NCBI GenBank assembly: GCA_910584815.1
Contig: CAJUBT010000012.1
Span: 12,950 to 41,549, forward strand
DNA from: an uncultured Christensenella sp.
GTDB lineage: Bacteria > Bacillota > Clostridia > Christensenellales > UBA1242
DNA: 28,600 nt
Reading direction: 5' to 3'
A model generated the notes under the pieces. The model made no database searches, was not told the DNA's origin, and saw only the letters and a list, made by a program, of their open reading frames with translations. Position numbers and translations under genes: made by a program. Of the stretch, positions 16,237-24,531 are shown one piece after another (the stretch's first letter is position 1; the number at the start of each line of letters is the position of its first letter).

Positions 16237-16445
16237 TTTTTAGTCTCAAGTTAGGTTAAAAAAATAGTTTTGTTTTGCCTATAAATTAACACTAAAAATT
16301 TATTTATTGCATATTTAAGTTTTTATGAATTGATTGTTTAAAAAATTTTATAAGAAAAAAATTTAATTCATATTTTTTTAATTTTAAAATATGTAAAGTG
16401 GTTTAAAGTAAAAAACAATTTTTAAAAGTTATTAAGGTTTATTTT

Positions 16446-17033
16446 ATGTTCAGTTATGAAAATAAGTATAAGAATATAGGTTTGATTGCAGGAATAGATG
16501 AAGCAGGTAGAGGTCCTCTTGCTGGTCCAGTTGTTTGTGCCTGTGTTATAATGCCTTTAGATAAAAATAAAATTATTGATGGAATAAATGATAGTAAAAA
16601 ATTAACAGCAAAAAAAAGAGAAGAACTCTTTAATAAAATTATTTCTGTTGCTATCGACTATTCAATTGTTCAAGTAGATGAAAAAACTATAGATGAAATA
16701 AACATTCTTCAAGCAACAAAATTAGGAATGAAAAAGGCACTGGAAAGCCTTAAAACAAAACCACAAGTTGTGTTGATTGATGCAGTTAAAATAGACACCA
16801 ACATAAAACAGGAAAATATTGTTAAGGGTGATTCTTTATCTTATAATATTGCAGCGGCCTCAATTTTAGCAAAAGTATTTCGAGATAGGCTTATGGTGGA
16901 ATTTGCAAAAACTTATCCTAATTATGCTTTTGAAAAACATAAAGGTTATGGAACAAAAGAGCATATTAATGCATTAAAAAAATTTGGTAAATGTAAAATT
17001 CATCGCGATACCTTTATAAAAAACTTTTTTTAA
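16446..17033 (+). CDS. rnhB: ribonuclease HII
   Basis: Removes ribonucleotides misincorporated in DNA and RNA in RNA/DNA hybrids. The 195 residues hold GIDEAGRGPLAGPVV (17-31, catalytic Asp18 and Glu19), NDSKKL, VVLIDAVKID with Asp112, and KGDSLSYNIAAASILAKVFRDR ending at Asp147, which completes the DEDD set. YGTKEHINALKKFGKCKIHRDTF is the conserved C-terminal region. ATG 16446 sits behind AAGG at 16434-16437. The upstream 209 bases are AT-rich with no clear promoter; a TATGTAAAGT at 16390-16399 matches one arm of the ylxM promoter palindrome. Confidence 0.96.
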   Translation: MFSYENKYKNIGLIAGIDEAGRGPLAGPVVCACVIMPLDKNKIIDGINDSKKLTAKKREELFNKIISVAIDYSIVQVDEKTIDEINILQATKLGMKKALESLKTKPQVVLIDAVKIDTNIKQENIVKGDSLSYNIAAASILAKVFRDRLMVEFAKTYPNYAFEKHKGYGTKEHINALKKFGKCKIHRDTFIKNFF

Positions 17034-17155
17034 AATTATAAAAAACAGTAGGTAAATTTATAGTTATAATAAAGCATAAAGGAATTTTAACAAATAACAA
17101 TTTTTAAATATAGTAATTAGATTTTGTTTTAATAAAGGAAAATAAGTTTTATAAA

Positions 17156-17512
17156 ATGAAAAGTCATATTAAAACTGGCAGGGTTGGCGAAAGTTTAGCA
17201 TTAAGCTATTTAAAAAATAAAGGCTACAAAATTTTAGAAACCAACTATAAAAATTTAATAGGGGAAATAGACATAATAGCCAAACAAAAAGATTGTATAG
17301 TTTTTATTGAAGTAAAAACAAGTGCTTCACTTAAATATGGGCAACCAAAAGAACGAATTAATTTTTACAAAGTTAAAAAAATTAAAAATGTTGCAACTTT
17401 GTATTTAAAACAAAAACTATTATTTAACAAAGTTGCTGTTAGGTTCGATTGCATTGAAGTGATAGGAGATACATTAAATTTTGAAATTGAACATTTAGAA
17501 AATGCATTTTAA
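17156..17512 (+). CDS. yraN: YraN family protein (UPF0102, endonuclease-like fold)
   Basis: A 118-residue protein of the YraN/UPF0102 family, often found next to rnhB. Conserved features are GRVGESLALSYLKNKGYKILETNY (about 8-31), then GEIDIIAKQKDCIVFIEVKT (about 37-56), the E-D-x(n)-E-V-K pattern of a PD-(D/E)XK nuclease-like fold, and KVKKIKNVATLYL. The biological role is not established. ATG 17156 is the first suitable start; AAAGGA at 17134-17139 is rather far (16 bases), so initiation may be weak. A terminator follows seven bases after the stop. Confidence 0.93.
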   Translation: MKSHIKTGRVGESLALSYLKNKGYKILETNYKNLIGEIDIIAKQKDCIVFIEVKTSASLKYGQPKERINFYKVKKIKNVATLYLKQKLLFNKVAVRFDCIEVIGDTLNFEIEHLENAF

Positions 17513-17518
17513 AAAAAT

Positions 17519-17545
17519 AATTGCAAGTTGTGTTGCAATTTTTTT
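17519..17545 (+). terminator. intrinsic terminator after yraN
   Basis: AATTGCAA (17519-17526) pairs with TTGCAATT (17533-17540) around a six-base loop, followed by a run of seven T ending at 17545. The right arm also supplies the -35 hexamer TTGCAA of the next promoter, so terminator and promoter overlap. Confidence 0.65.
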
Positions 17546-17561
17546 GTTTTTTTGCTATAAA
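17533..17561 (+). promoter_or_regulatory. promoter for the lipoprotein gene
   Basis: TTGCAA at 17533-17538 is followed after 17 bases by TATAAA at 17556-17561. The -10 is extended by TGC (17553-17555). Transcription should start near 17568, leaving about 29 untranslated bases. Confidence 0.55.
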
Positions 17562-17596
17562 TAATGTATACATAAAAAAGGAGTAATTTTTTAAAT

Positions 17597-18556
17597 ATGA
17601 AAAAATTAAAATCAATTTTAGTTTCTTTAAGTTTGGTTTTATGTTTCTTGTTTTTAACAGCTTGTGGTGGTGATGGTTTGCCTAAATTCCCAAACCAATT
17701 AAATTCAAAGCCTACAATTAACACCTCTGGCGAATACAATACAACTTTAACTAAAGAAGAGTTTGATAACGAATTAACAAAAAATTCAGGAGATGAAACA
17801 GAAAATAAAGAGACTATTTTAGAATATGATGCTAATGTAACTGGTATTCAATATTATATGAAAGCAAATTTAGGTGGAATTCCAATAGAATTTAACACAA
17901 TAATGAAATTTACAAACAACAAAGATTCTATAGAATTATCTCAGGTTGCAATGAAAATTAATATGAATATGTCGTTTGGTACTACTCAACCTGTTCCTGT
18001 TGAAATTTACGCTTTTATTAAAGATATTAACGAGAAAAAATTATATACCCAAACCAAAATGTCTAACATCATTGAAAAAGGTTTTTATACCTTTGATAGT
18101 TTTGATGATGTAAATTCTTCTGGAATGGAAGATATGCAATTTGATTTAACAAACATTTATGAAATTATTAATAACTATACCACTGGCATTATAGACAATT
18201 TAAATTATAAGAAAACAGAAAAAGATGCTAATGGAATTGTTAAGTATAATTTATCTTTTAATGCTATAGGCGAAACAAACACAACTACTTTACTTGAAGA
18301 ATATGAAAATAATTCAACAATGGAAGCACCTACCTATAGTAATGTGAATATATATTTAATTGTTAAAGAAGTAGATGATAAAGCATACTTCCAAGGGTTT
18401 AGTGTAGAAGCAAAAGGGCAAAGCGTTCAAGAAAGTGCTAGTATGAACTTTTCTGCAGAAATGATTGTGTCGCTATTTTCTGGGAATATAGAATTTCCTG
18501 ATTTTAACGATTATACCTTTATTTCCCATATAAATGGGCAAAATACTGTAATATAA
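17597..18556 (+). CDS. putative lipoprotein of unknown function
   Basis: I do not recognise a family. The 319-residue protein begins with a lipoprotein signal: basic MKKLK, a hydrophobic stretch of about 15 residues and the lipobox LTAC with the lipidated Cys at 23. A Gly/Asp/Pro/Asn-rich linker (about 24-75, many T, N and E) follows. The remaining ~240 residues are a soluble domain rich in alternating polar/hydrophobic strands (for example GIQYYMKANLGGIPIEF and IYAFIKDINEKKLYTQTKM), suggesting a beta-rich fold of the kind seen in LolA/LppX-like extracytoplasmic proteins; that comparison is only impressionistic. There are no further membrane segments. AAGGAG at 17578-17583 precedes ATG. It has its own promoter and lies between yraN and rplS. 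Confidence 0.85.
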   Translation: MKKLKSILVSLSLVLCFLFLTACGGDGLPKFPNQLNSKPTINTSGEYNTTLTKEEFDNELTKNSGDETENKETILEYDANVTGIQYYMKANLGGIPIEFNTIMKFTNNKDSIELSQVAMKINMNMSFGTTQPVPVEIYAFIKDINEKKLYTQTKMSNIIEKGFYTFDSFDDVNSSGMEDMQFDLTNIYEIINNYTTGIIDNLNYKKTEKDANGIVKYNLSFNAIGETNTTTLLEEYENNSTMEAPTYSNVNIYLIVKEVDDKAYFQGFSVEAKGQSVQESASMNFSAEMIVSLFSGNIEFPDFNDYTFISHINGQNTVI

Positions 18557-18619
18557 TTTTAATATTAAAATAATAATGTTATATTTTATAAAAATAAATA
18601 AACTAATTTAAAAAAACAC

Positions 18620-18648
18620 TTGCAATTTTTGTTACAATATGATATTAT
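18620..18648 (+). promoter_or_regulatory. promoter for rplS
   Basis: TTGCAA at 18620-18625 is followed after 17 bases by TATTAT at 18643-18648, with an extended TGA (18640-18642). An 11-base direct repeat, CTTGCAATTTT, occurs at 18619-18629 and 18651-18661. One copy contains the -35 and the other is near the transcription start. The leader would be about 25 bases, too short for a structured L19 leader RNA. Confidence 0.6.
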
Positions 18649-18678
18649 TACTTGCAATTTTGAAGGAGGCACTCTAAA

Positions 18679-19020
18679 ATGAATCTTATTGATGTTATTG
18701 AAAAAGAGGCTGTTAAAGAAAATATCACATCTTTTAATGTTGGTGATACTGTAAAAGTTTTTTATAAAATTAAAGAAGGCAATAAAGAAAGAGTTCAAGG
18801 TTATGAAGGAACTGTTATTGCTAAGAGAAATGGCGGAATTAGAGAAACATTCACCGTTAGAAGAGTATCTTTTGGCGTTGGAGTAGAAAGAACATTCCCA
18901 TTAAACAGCCCTAAAATTGATAAAATAGAAGTTTTGAAAAAAGGTAAAGTTAGAAGAGCAAAACTTTTCTATCTTCGTGACCTTTCTGGTAAAGCAACAA
19001 AAATTAAAGAACAAAAGTAA
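18679..19020 (+). CDS. rplS: 50S ribosomal protein L19
   Basis: Large-subunit protein at the 30S-50S interface. The 113 residues match the family throughout: FNVGDTVKVFYKIKEG, then RVQGYEGTVIAKRNGG, ETFTVRRVSFGVGVERTFPLNSPKID and the basic end GKVRRAKLFYLRDLSGKATKIKE. ATG 18679 is preceded by a strong GAAGGAGG at 18662-18669. In most Bacillota rplS directly follows trmD; here it is 5.4 kb downstream with a private promoter and terminator, so it is a single-gene unit. Confidence 0.98.
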   Translation: MNLIDVIEKEAVKENITSFNVGDTVKVFYKIKEGNKERVQGYEGTVIAKRNGGIRETFTVRRVSFGVGVERTFPLNSPKIDKIEVLKKGKVRRAKLFYLRDLSGKATKIKEQK

Positions 19021-19079
19021 GTTTGGTTTTTTAGCCTTTTTGCATTTGTGTTTTTTTGCTTGGCTTTTAATTAAAAACT

Positions 19080-19117
19080 AAAACCTATTCTTATTAAAAG
19101 AGTAGGTTTTTATTTTT
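19080..19117 (+). terminator. intrinsic terminator after rplS
   Basis: AAAACCTATTCT (19080-19091) pairs with AGAGTAGGTTTT (19099-19110) through 12 pairs including one G-U, with a seven-base loop and a T-rich tail to 19117. It is the best-formed terminator in the central part of the window. Confidence 0.85.
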
Positions 19118-19202
19118 TAATTTATATATCAATAAACCCTATTATTTAAATTAATTTAACACTAATTAGAAACTTTTAAAAACAACCTAAAAATATTTTC
19201 AC

Positions 19203-19230
19203 TTGAAAATTAACAAAAAATTCATATAAT
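19203..19230 (+). promoter_or_regulatory. promoter for comM
   Basis: TTGAAA at 19203-19208 is followed after 16 bases by a perfect TATAAT at 19225-19230. Transcription should begin near 19237, right at the comM ribosome site (AAAGGAAA, 19238-19245), giving a very short leader of about 20 bases. Confidence 0.55.
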
Positions 19231-19256
19231 TATTTTTAAAGGAAATTTTAAACATT

Positions 19257-20801
19257 ATGTTATCTATTATAAATTCACTTGGACTTGTTGGCTTGAATGG
19301 TTATTTAGTTAAAGTTGAAATAGATGTAAATAAAGGTTTGCCATCTTACGATATTGTTGGTTTAGGGGATACAGCAATAAGGGAAAGTAAGCAAAGGGTA
19401 GCCTCTGCTATTAAAAATCAACATTATATTTTTCCTATAGAGAAATTAACAATTAACCTAGCCCCAGCGGATATTAAAAAAGAGGGATCCTATTACGACC
19501 TTCCAATATCAGTTGGAATTTTAACTGCAACCAATCAAATAACAATGCAAAAGGAAGAACTATCAAATTACGCTTTTATTGGTGAATTATCTTTAGATGG
19601 TTCAATAAGGCAGGTAAAGGGTGTTTTGCCAATGCTTATATCAGCACGAATGCTTGGCATTAAAAAAGTTATTGTTCCATACGAAAACATAAACGAAGCT
19701 TGTTATATAGATGGACTAGAGGTTTATGGAATAAAAAATTTAGAAGATGTTGTTTTATTTTTAAATAAAGAAAAAAATATTACTCCAGCCCAATGTGTTT
19801 CTTATAGCCTAATTAAAAGTAGAACTTTATCTGTGGGAGATTTCAGCCAAATAAAAGGGCAGTCTAGTGCAAAGCGTGCATTAGAAATTTCTGCAGCAGG
19901 TGGGCATAATGTTTTAATGATTGGACCTCCAGGCAGTGGCAAAACAATGTTGGCAAGGGCTTTTCCAAGCATATTGCCTGATATGACTTTTGATGAAGCT
20001 TTAGAAGTAACTAAAATTCATAGTATAGCTGGCACCTTAGATAGCAACACTGGAATTTTAACCGAACGCCCCTTTAGATGCCCTCATCACACAACAACCA
20101 CAGTTGCCCTTACAGGTGGTGGCACAAAAGCAAAACCAGGCGAAATTAGCCTTGCACATAACGGAGTTTTGTTCTTAGATGAAATGCCAGAATATTCGAG
20201 AAATACAATAGAAGCCTTAAGACAATCCTTAGAAGATGGAACAATAACTGTTTCAAGAAATTCTCAAACAGTAGAATACCCTGCAAATTTCATTTTAATT
20301 GCTAGTATGAATCCTTGCCCTTGTGGTAACTATGGCTCAACCATAAAACAATGTAAATGTTCGCCTAACCAAATTCATAACTACCTTGCAAAACTTAGTG
20401 GTCCATTAATGGATAGAATAGATATGTATATTGAAGTTGATAATGTTAGTTATGAAGATATTAGCGGAGAAATTGAAGAAGAAAAATCTATAGATATAAA
20501 GAAAAGAGTAGATAATGCCCGAAAAATTCAAACAGAAAGGTTTAAATCTTCCAGTCAAAAAATTCATAGCAATAGCAAGATGACAACAGGAATGATTAAA
20601 AAATATTGTAAATTAAACGAAGAAAGCAATCAAATGTTACAGTATGCTTTCGACACCCTTAAACTTACTGCAAGGGCATATAATAGAATTTTAAAAGTGG
20701 CAAGAACAATTGCCGATTTAGATGGATGTGAAAATATTTCGCAAGAACATATTTTTGAAGCAATTAATTATAGAAGTTTAGATGATAAATATTGGATTTA
20801 A
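19257..20801 (+). CDS. comM: YifB/ComM family magnesium-chelatase-like AAA ATPase
   Basis: A 514-residue ComM/YifB protein; in Gram-negative naturally competent bacteria ComM is a helicase that promotes branch migration of incoming DNA. The N-terminal ChlI/Lon-like domain (about 1-170) has GLPSYDIVGLGD, KLTINLAPADIKKEGSYYDLP and GELSLDGSIR. The AAA core follows: Walker A GPPGSGKT (223-230), FRCPHHTTT, GEISLAHNGVLFLDEMPE as Walker B, then IASMNPCPCGNYG with its two cysteines and a C-terminal helical domain. The length is typical. dprA follows 72 bases later, so the pair may form a DNA-processing unit. Other competence genes are not in the window, so transformation itself is not shown. Confidence 0.95.
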   Translation: MLSIINSLGLVGLNGYLVKVEIDVNKGLPSYDIVGLGDTAIRESKQRVASAIKNQHYIFPIEKLTINLAPADIKKEGSYYDLPISVGILTATNQITMQKEELSNYAFIGELSLDGSIRQVKGVLPMLISARMLGIKKVIVPYENINEACYIDGLEVYGIKNLEDVVLFLNKEKNITPAQCVSYSLIKSRTLSVGDFSQIKGQSSAKRALEISAAGGHNVLMIGPPGSGKTMLARAFPSILPDMTFDEALEVTKIHSIAGTLDSNTGILTERPFRCPHHTTTTVALTGGGTKAKPGEISLAHNGVLFLDEMPEYSRNTIEALRQSLEDGTITVSRNSQTVEYPANFILIASMNPCPCGNYGSTIKQCKCSPNQIHNYLAKLSGPLMDRIDMYIEVDNVSYEDISGEIEEEKSIDIKKRVDNARKIQTERFKSSSQKIHSNSKMTTGMIKKYCKLNEESNQMLQYAFDTLKLTARAYNRILKVARTIADLDGCENISQEHIFEAINYRSLDDKYWI

Positions 20802-20873
20802 TTTATAGTTTGTCATTAATATTAAATTTAATAAAATAACAAAAGAAAAAAGTATAAGAAAGTAGAAGATAAT

Positions 20874-21968
20874 ATGATTAATGATAGTGATGTTTTATTA
20901 TGGTTAGATAATTTTGATTTTTTGTCTTATAAAAAGAAAGAAAAGATATTAGAGTTGGTTGAAAGCCCAACAGAATTTATTAACTTTGGCAAATTTCAGG
21001 AATTAAAATCTCAGCTTTTAAAAATAGTAAAGGAAGATGAACTTGCAATTTTAACTAAAACATTAAACGAAGTTTCAATTGGTAAAATTAAAGAAAATTT
21101 AAATAATTTAAAAATTAGCTACATAACAGTGTTTTCTGCTAATTATCCTGAAGCCCTTAAAAACATAGACACCCCTCCTTTTGTTTTGTATTATAAAGGA
21201 GATATCTCCTTAATTTCAAAACAAGGTTTTGCAATTGTTGGAACAAGGCACGTTTCTAACTACGGCAAAGTTGTAACCGAAAATTTTACAAGAGGACTTG
21301 TCCTTGCTGGGTTTCACACAATAAGTGGTTTAGCAGTTGGGGTAGATACCGTTGCGCACACTGTAACATTAGATTGTGGCGGTAAAACAATAGCAGTTCT
21401 TGCTGGAGGGTTAGACACCATTTACCCAACAACAAACGAAAACCTTGCAAACAGAATTGTTAGCAGTGGCGGTTTGCTAATTTCTGAAACCCGCCCAAAT
21501 CGCCAAGCTGAAACATATATGTTTCCTATTAGAAACAGAATAATTGCAGGCTTATGTAGAGGAGTGTTAATAACAGAAGCAGGCGAAAAATCTGGCTCTA
21601 TGCACACAAAAAATTATGCACTAGATTATGGTAGAGATGTTTTTGCAGTTCCTGGAAATATAACTAGCATTTATAGTATCGGCACAAACCGCACAATTGT
21701 AAATGGTCAAGCAAAACCAGTAATGGATATTAGCGATATTTTATACGATTATGGCATAAATTTAAAATCTCAAGAAACTACAACCATAAATGTAACAATG
21801 GAAGAAAGCGTATTAACAAATTTACTTACAGAAGGCGAGAAAAGTTACCAAGAACTGTTAATAAAATCTAAATTCAGTGCAAAAACACTTAATAGTTTGT
21901 TGACAACCCTTCTAATTCGTGGAATAATTAAAAAACTTGCAGGAAATATTTACTATCTAAAAACTTAA
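20874..21968 (+). CDS. dprA: DNA-processing protein DprA (Smf)
   Basis: Loads RecA on incoming single-stranded DNA during transformation. The 364-residue protein has an N-terminal helical region (about 1-80), a Rossmann-like core with FAIVGTRHVSNYGK (119-132), SGLAVGVDTVAH (151-162), AVLAGGLDTIYP (174-185), FPIRNRIIAGL, TEAGEKSGSMHT and DVFAVPGNI, and a C-terminal winged-helix-like domain (about 295-364). These are the conserved DNA-binding and dimer motifs. ATG 20874 has a weak ribosome site (AGAAG). Neighbouring topA and trmFO give the order dprA-topA-trmFO, conserved in Bacillota. DprA is also widespread in bacteria not known to transform. Confidence 0.96.
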   Translation: MINDSDVLLWLDNFDFLSYKKKEKILELVESPTEFINFGKFQELKSQLLKIVKEDELAILTKTLNEVSIGKIKENLNNLKISYITVFSANYPEALKNIDTPPFVLYYKGDISLISKQGFAIVGTRHVSNYGKVVTENFTRGLVLAGFHTISGLAVGVDTVAHTVTLDCGGKTIAVLAGGLDTIYPTTNENLANRIVSSGGLLISETRPNRQAETYMFPIRNRIIAGLCRGVLITEAGEKSGSMHTKNYALDYGRDVFAVPGNITSIYSIGTNRTIVNGQAKPVMDISDILYDYGINLKSQETTTINVTMEESVLTNLLTEGEKSYQELLIKSKFSAKTLNSLLTTLLIRGIIKKLAGNIYYLKT

Positions 21969-21995
21969 ATTTTTACAAAATACCATTCATTTTAT

Positions 21996-22023
21996 TTGCT
22001 TTATATAAAAACTAGTGTAAAAT
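21996..22023 (+). promoter_or_regulatory. possible promoter for topA
   Basis: TTGCTT at 21996-22001 and TAAAAT at 22018-22023 are 16 bases apart. This would give a leader of about 135 bases before topA. The match is moderate and the region is AT-rich, so this is tentative. Confidence 0.35.
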
Positions 22024-22165
22024 ATGCTAAAAACCTTATTTCTATTTAATTGAAACAAAAAAATTTTAAAAGTTAGATAGTTTTAATTTTAATAGCCTGC
22101 ATAAGTTTAATGCTTATATACTTAATGTTTGAAAATATTTAAAGGGAAAAAAAGAGAAGGTATAT

Positions 22166-24259
22166 ATGAAGTTAGTTATTATTGAAGGTCCTGGTAAGAG
22201 AGACACTTTGAAAAAATATTTGGGTCAAGATTATGATGTTGTTGCAACAAAAGGTCATATTAGAGATTTACCTGTAAAAAATATCGGCGTAGATGTTAGC
22301 AAAAATTTTGAACCTGCATACGAAATTATGCCAGGTAAAGAAGCAATTATAAAAGAACTTAAAACGAAATCGGCAAAAGCAGAGCAAGTTCTTCTTGCAA
22401 CCGACCCTGATAGAGAAGGCGAAGCAATTTCTTGGCATATTGAAAAAATTTTAAATATTAACGAAAATGAACCTTGTAGAATAGAATTTAACGAAATTTC
22501 AAAATCGGTTGTAAATAAAGCAGTGCTCAATCCAAGAAAAATTAATATGGATTTAGTTCACGCACAACAAGGTAGAAGAGTTTTAGATAGACTTGTTGGT
22601 TATAAAATTTCCCCTATCATTTGCAAAAAAATAAAGTCAAATTTAAGCGCAGGTCGTGTTCAATCTGTTGCTCTTAAACTTATTGTTGACAGAGAAAAGG
22701 AAATACGAAACTTTAAGCCAAAAGAATATTGGACAATTAATGCTTTACTTAATAAAGATAACATAGATTTTAAAAGTAGTTTAGTTACTTATAAGAATAA
22801 AAAATTTGTTCCAAGTAACGAACAAGAAACATTAGCTGTTTTAGATTATTTAAAAGATAAAGATTATATTGTAACAGAAATTAAAAAATCTGTTACAAAG
22901 TCAAATCCGCCCCCACCATTCACAACAAGCACAATGCAGCAAGATGCTCTTAACAAAATTGGTATGAGCATTGCAAAAACTTCAAAAAGTGCTCAAGTAT
23001 TATATGAAGGTGTAGAACTTGGAACTGAAGGTAAAACTGCTCTTATAACTTATATAAGAACAGATTCCACTCGTGTTTCTCCAGAAGCACAAGCAAAAGC
23101 AAAAGAATTTATAATAAATAACTATGGTAAAGATTACGCCCCAGAAAATTATAATGTTTTTAAATCTAAAAAGAATATTCAAGATGCTCACGAGGCAATT
23201 AGACCTATTAGTTTGGAACACACACCAGAAAGCGTTAAACCATTTATGACCCCAGATAACTATAAACTATATAAGTTAATTTATGAACGCTTTGTTGCAA
23301 GCCAAATGTCTCAAGCAACTTACGATTCAATGTCTGTTGTAATTTCTGCAGGCGATTATGGCTTTAAGGTTACTGGCAGAACCCCAATTTTTGCTGGTTT
23401 TACAAGAGCCTATAAAATGTATGAAGAACAACAAGAAGATAACGAAAATTCTAACGAAGCAAAATTACCAAAACTTGTGGAAGGCGACAAATTAAAATTA
23501 ATAGAATTGTTAAAAGAACAAAAATTTACAAAACCACCAACAAGACTTACAGAAGCAACTCTTGTTAAAACTATGGAAGAAAAGGGCATTGGCAGACCTG
23601 CAACCTATGCACCAACAATATTGGTGTTACTAAACAGAGTATACCTACAAAAAGAAGGTAAGTATTTAATTCCAACAGACCTTGGCTTTACTGTTACAGA
23701 ATTCTTAGAAGAATATTTCCCAGATGTTATGAATGTTTCTTTTACCGCTGAAATGGAAGATAATCTAGACAAAATAGAAGAAGGTTCTATGCAATGGCAA
23801 GAAGTTGTTAAAAATTTCTATGGTAGTTTCGAAAAAGAGGTAATATATGCTGTAAAAGGCTCAAAAAAGGTTTCTGTTCCACTTGAAGTTAGCGATGTAA
23901 TCTGTGAAAAATGTGGTGCAAATATGGTTGTTAGAGAAGGTAAAACAGGTAAATTCCTTGCTTGCCCTAACTTTCCAAATTGTAAAAACATTAAAAGTTT
24001 AGTTGAACAAAAGCCTGTTTGTACCTGCCCAGAGTGTGGTAAAGAAGTTTTTGAAAAACGCACAAGATATGGCAAAATTTTTTATGGTTGCAGTGGTTAT
24101 CCTAATTGTAAATTTGCCAGTTGGGAAAAACCTACAAACCTTAAATGTCCTAAATGCAAAAGTTTTTTAACCGTTAGGGAAACAAAAGCGAACTATAACT
24201 ATAAATGTTCAAACAAAACTTGCGATTTTACAAAGCAAGAAGATAAAGAAACTAATTAA
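22166..24259 (+). CDS. topA: DNA topoisomerase I
   Basis: Type IA topoisomerase that relaxes negative supercoils. The 697-residue protein opens with the Toprim domain: catalytic Glu7 in LVIIEGPGK, then ATDPDREGE with Asp80/Asp82/Glu84. SAGRVQSVALKLIVDRE begins the core, and the active-site tyrosine is Tyr296 in ALITYIRTDSTR. Later motifs include DAHEAIRP and GIGRPATYAPTI. Three C4 zinc-ribbon repeats close the protein (about 580-695; CEKCG, CPECG and CPKC starts). The N-terminal motif usually reads VESPAK; here it is IEGPGK, with Glu and Lys kept. AGAGAAGG at 22153-22160 precedes ATG 22166. dprA lies upstream and trmFO 272 bases downstream. Confidence 0.97.
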   Translation: MKLVIIEGPGKRDTLKKYLGQDYDVVATKGHIRDLPVKNIGVDVSKNFEPAYEIMPGKEAIIKELKTKSAKAEQVLLATDPDREGEAISWHIEKILNINENEPCRIEFNEISKSVVNKAVLNPRKINMDLVHAQQGRRVLDRLVGYKISPIICKKIKSNLSAGRVQSVALKLIVDREKEIRNFKPKEYWTINALLNKDNIDFKSSLVTYKNKKFVPSNEQETLAVLDYLKDKDYIVTEIKKSVTKSNPPPPFTTSTMQQDALNKIGMSIAKTSKSAQVLYEGVELGTEGKTALITYIRTDSTRVSPEAQAKAKEFIINNYGKDYAPENYNVFKSKKNIQDAHEAIRPISLEHTPESVKPFMTPDNYKLYKLIYERFVASQMSQATYDSMSVVISAGDYGFKVTGRTPIFAGFTRAYKMYEEQQEDNENSNEAKLPKLVEGDKLKLIELLKEQKFTKPPTRLTEATLVKTMEEKGIGRPATYAPTILVLLNRVYLQKEGKYLIPTDLGFTVTEFLEEYFPDVMNVSFTAEMEDNLDKIEEGSMQWQEVVKNFYGSFEKEVIYAVKGSKKVSVPLEVSDVICEKCGANMVVREGKTGKFLACPNFPNCKNIKSLVEQKPVCTCPECGKEVFEKRTRYGKIFYGCSGYPNCKFASWEKPTNLKCPKCKSFLTVRETKANYNYKCSNKTCDFTKQEDKETN

Positions 24260-24322
24260 ACCAAAAAATTGACCTTGTAAAACTTGGTTTTATATTTTGC
24301 ATAAAATTACTATACGCAAAAT
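24258..24322 (+). repeat. two weak hairpins after topA
   Basis: AAACCAA at 24258-24264 pairs with TTGGTTT at 24284-24290 (loop of 19 bases), followed by TATATTTTG. ATTTTGC at 24294-24300 pairs with GCAAAAT at 24316-24322. Either could aid topA termination, but loops are long and stems short. The rest of the gap before trmFO is plain AT-rich sequence. Confidence 0.3.
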
Positions 24323-24531
24323 AAGGCAACATATTGTAATTAAAATTTATTACTTATTCAACTGATTATAAAAAAAATATGTTATGGTTTTAATTATTTC
24401 ATATCTTTTTAAACAATAAAAAATAACTATATGTGCAATTTAAATTTTCAGTTATTTAAATTCTTATATAAGCTATTTATGTATTAATTATTTTAAATTA
24501 AATTTTTATTAAAAGAAGAAGGTAAACTAAA

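Noticed and set aside
18557..18678. L19 leader RNA upstream of rplS
   Set aside because: The predicted transcript start leaves about 25 bases of leader, with no visible hairpin.
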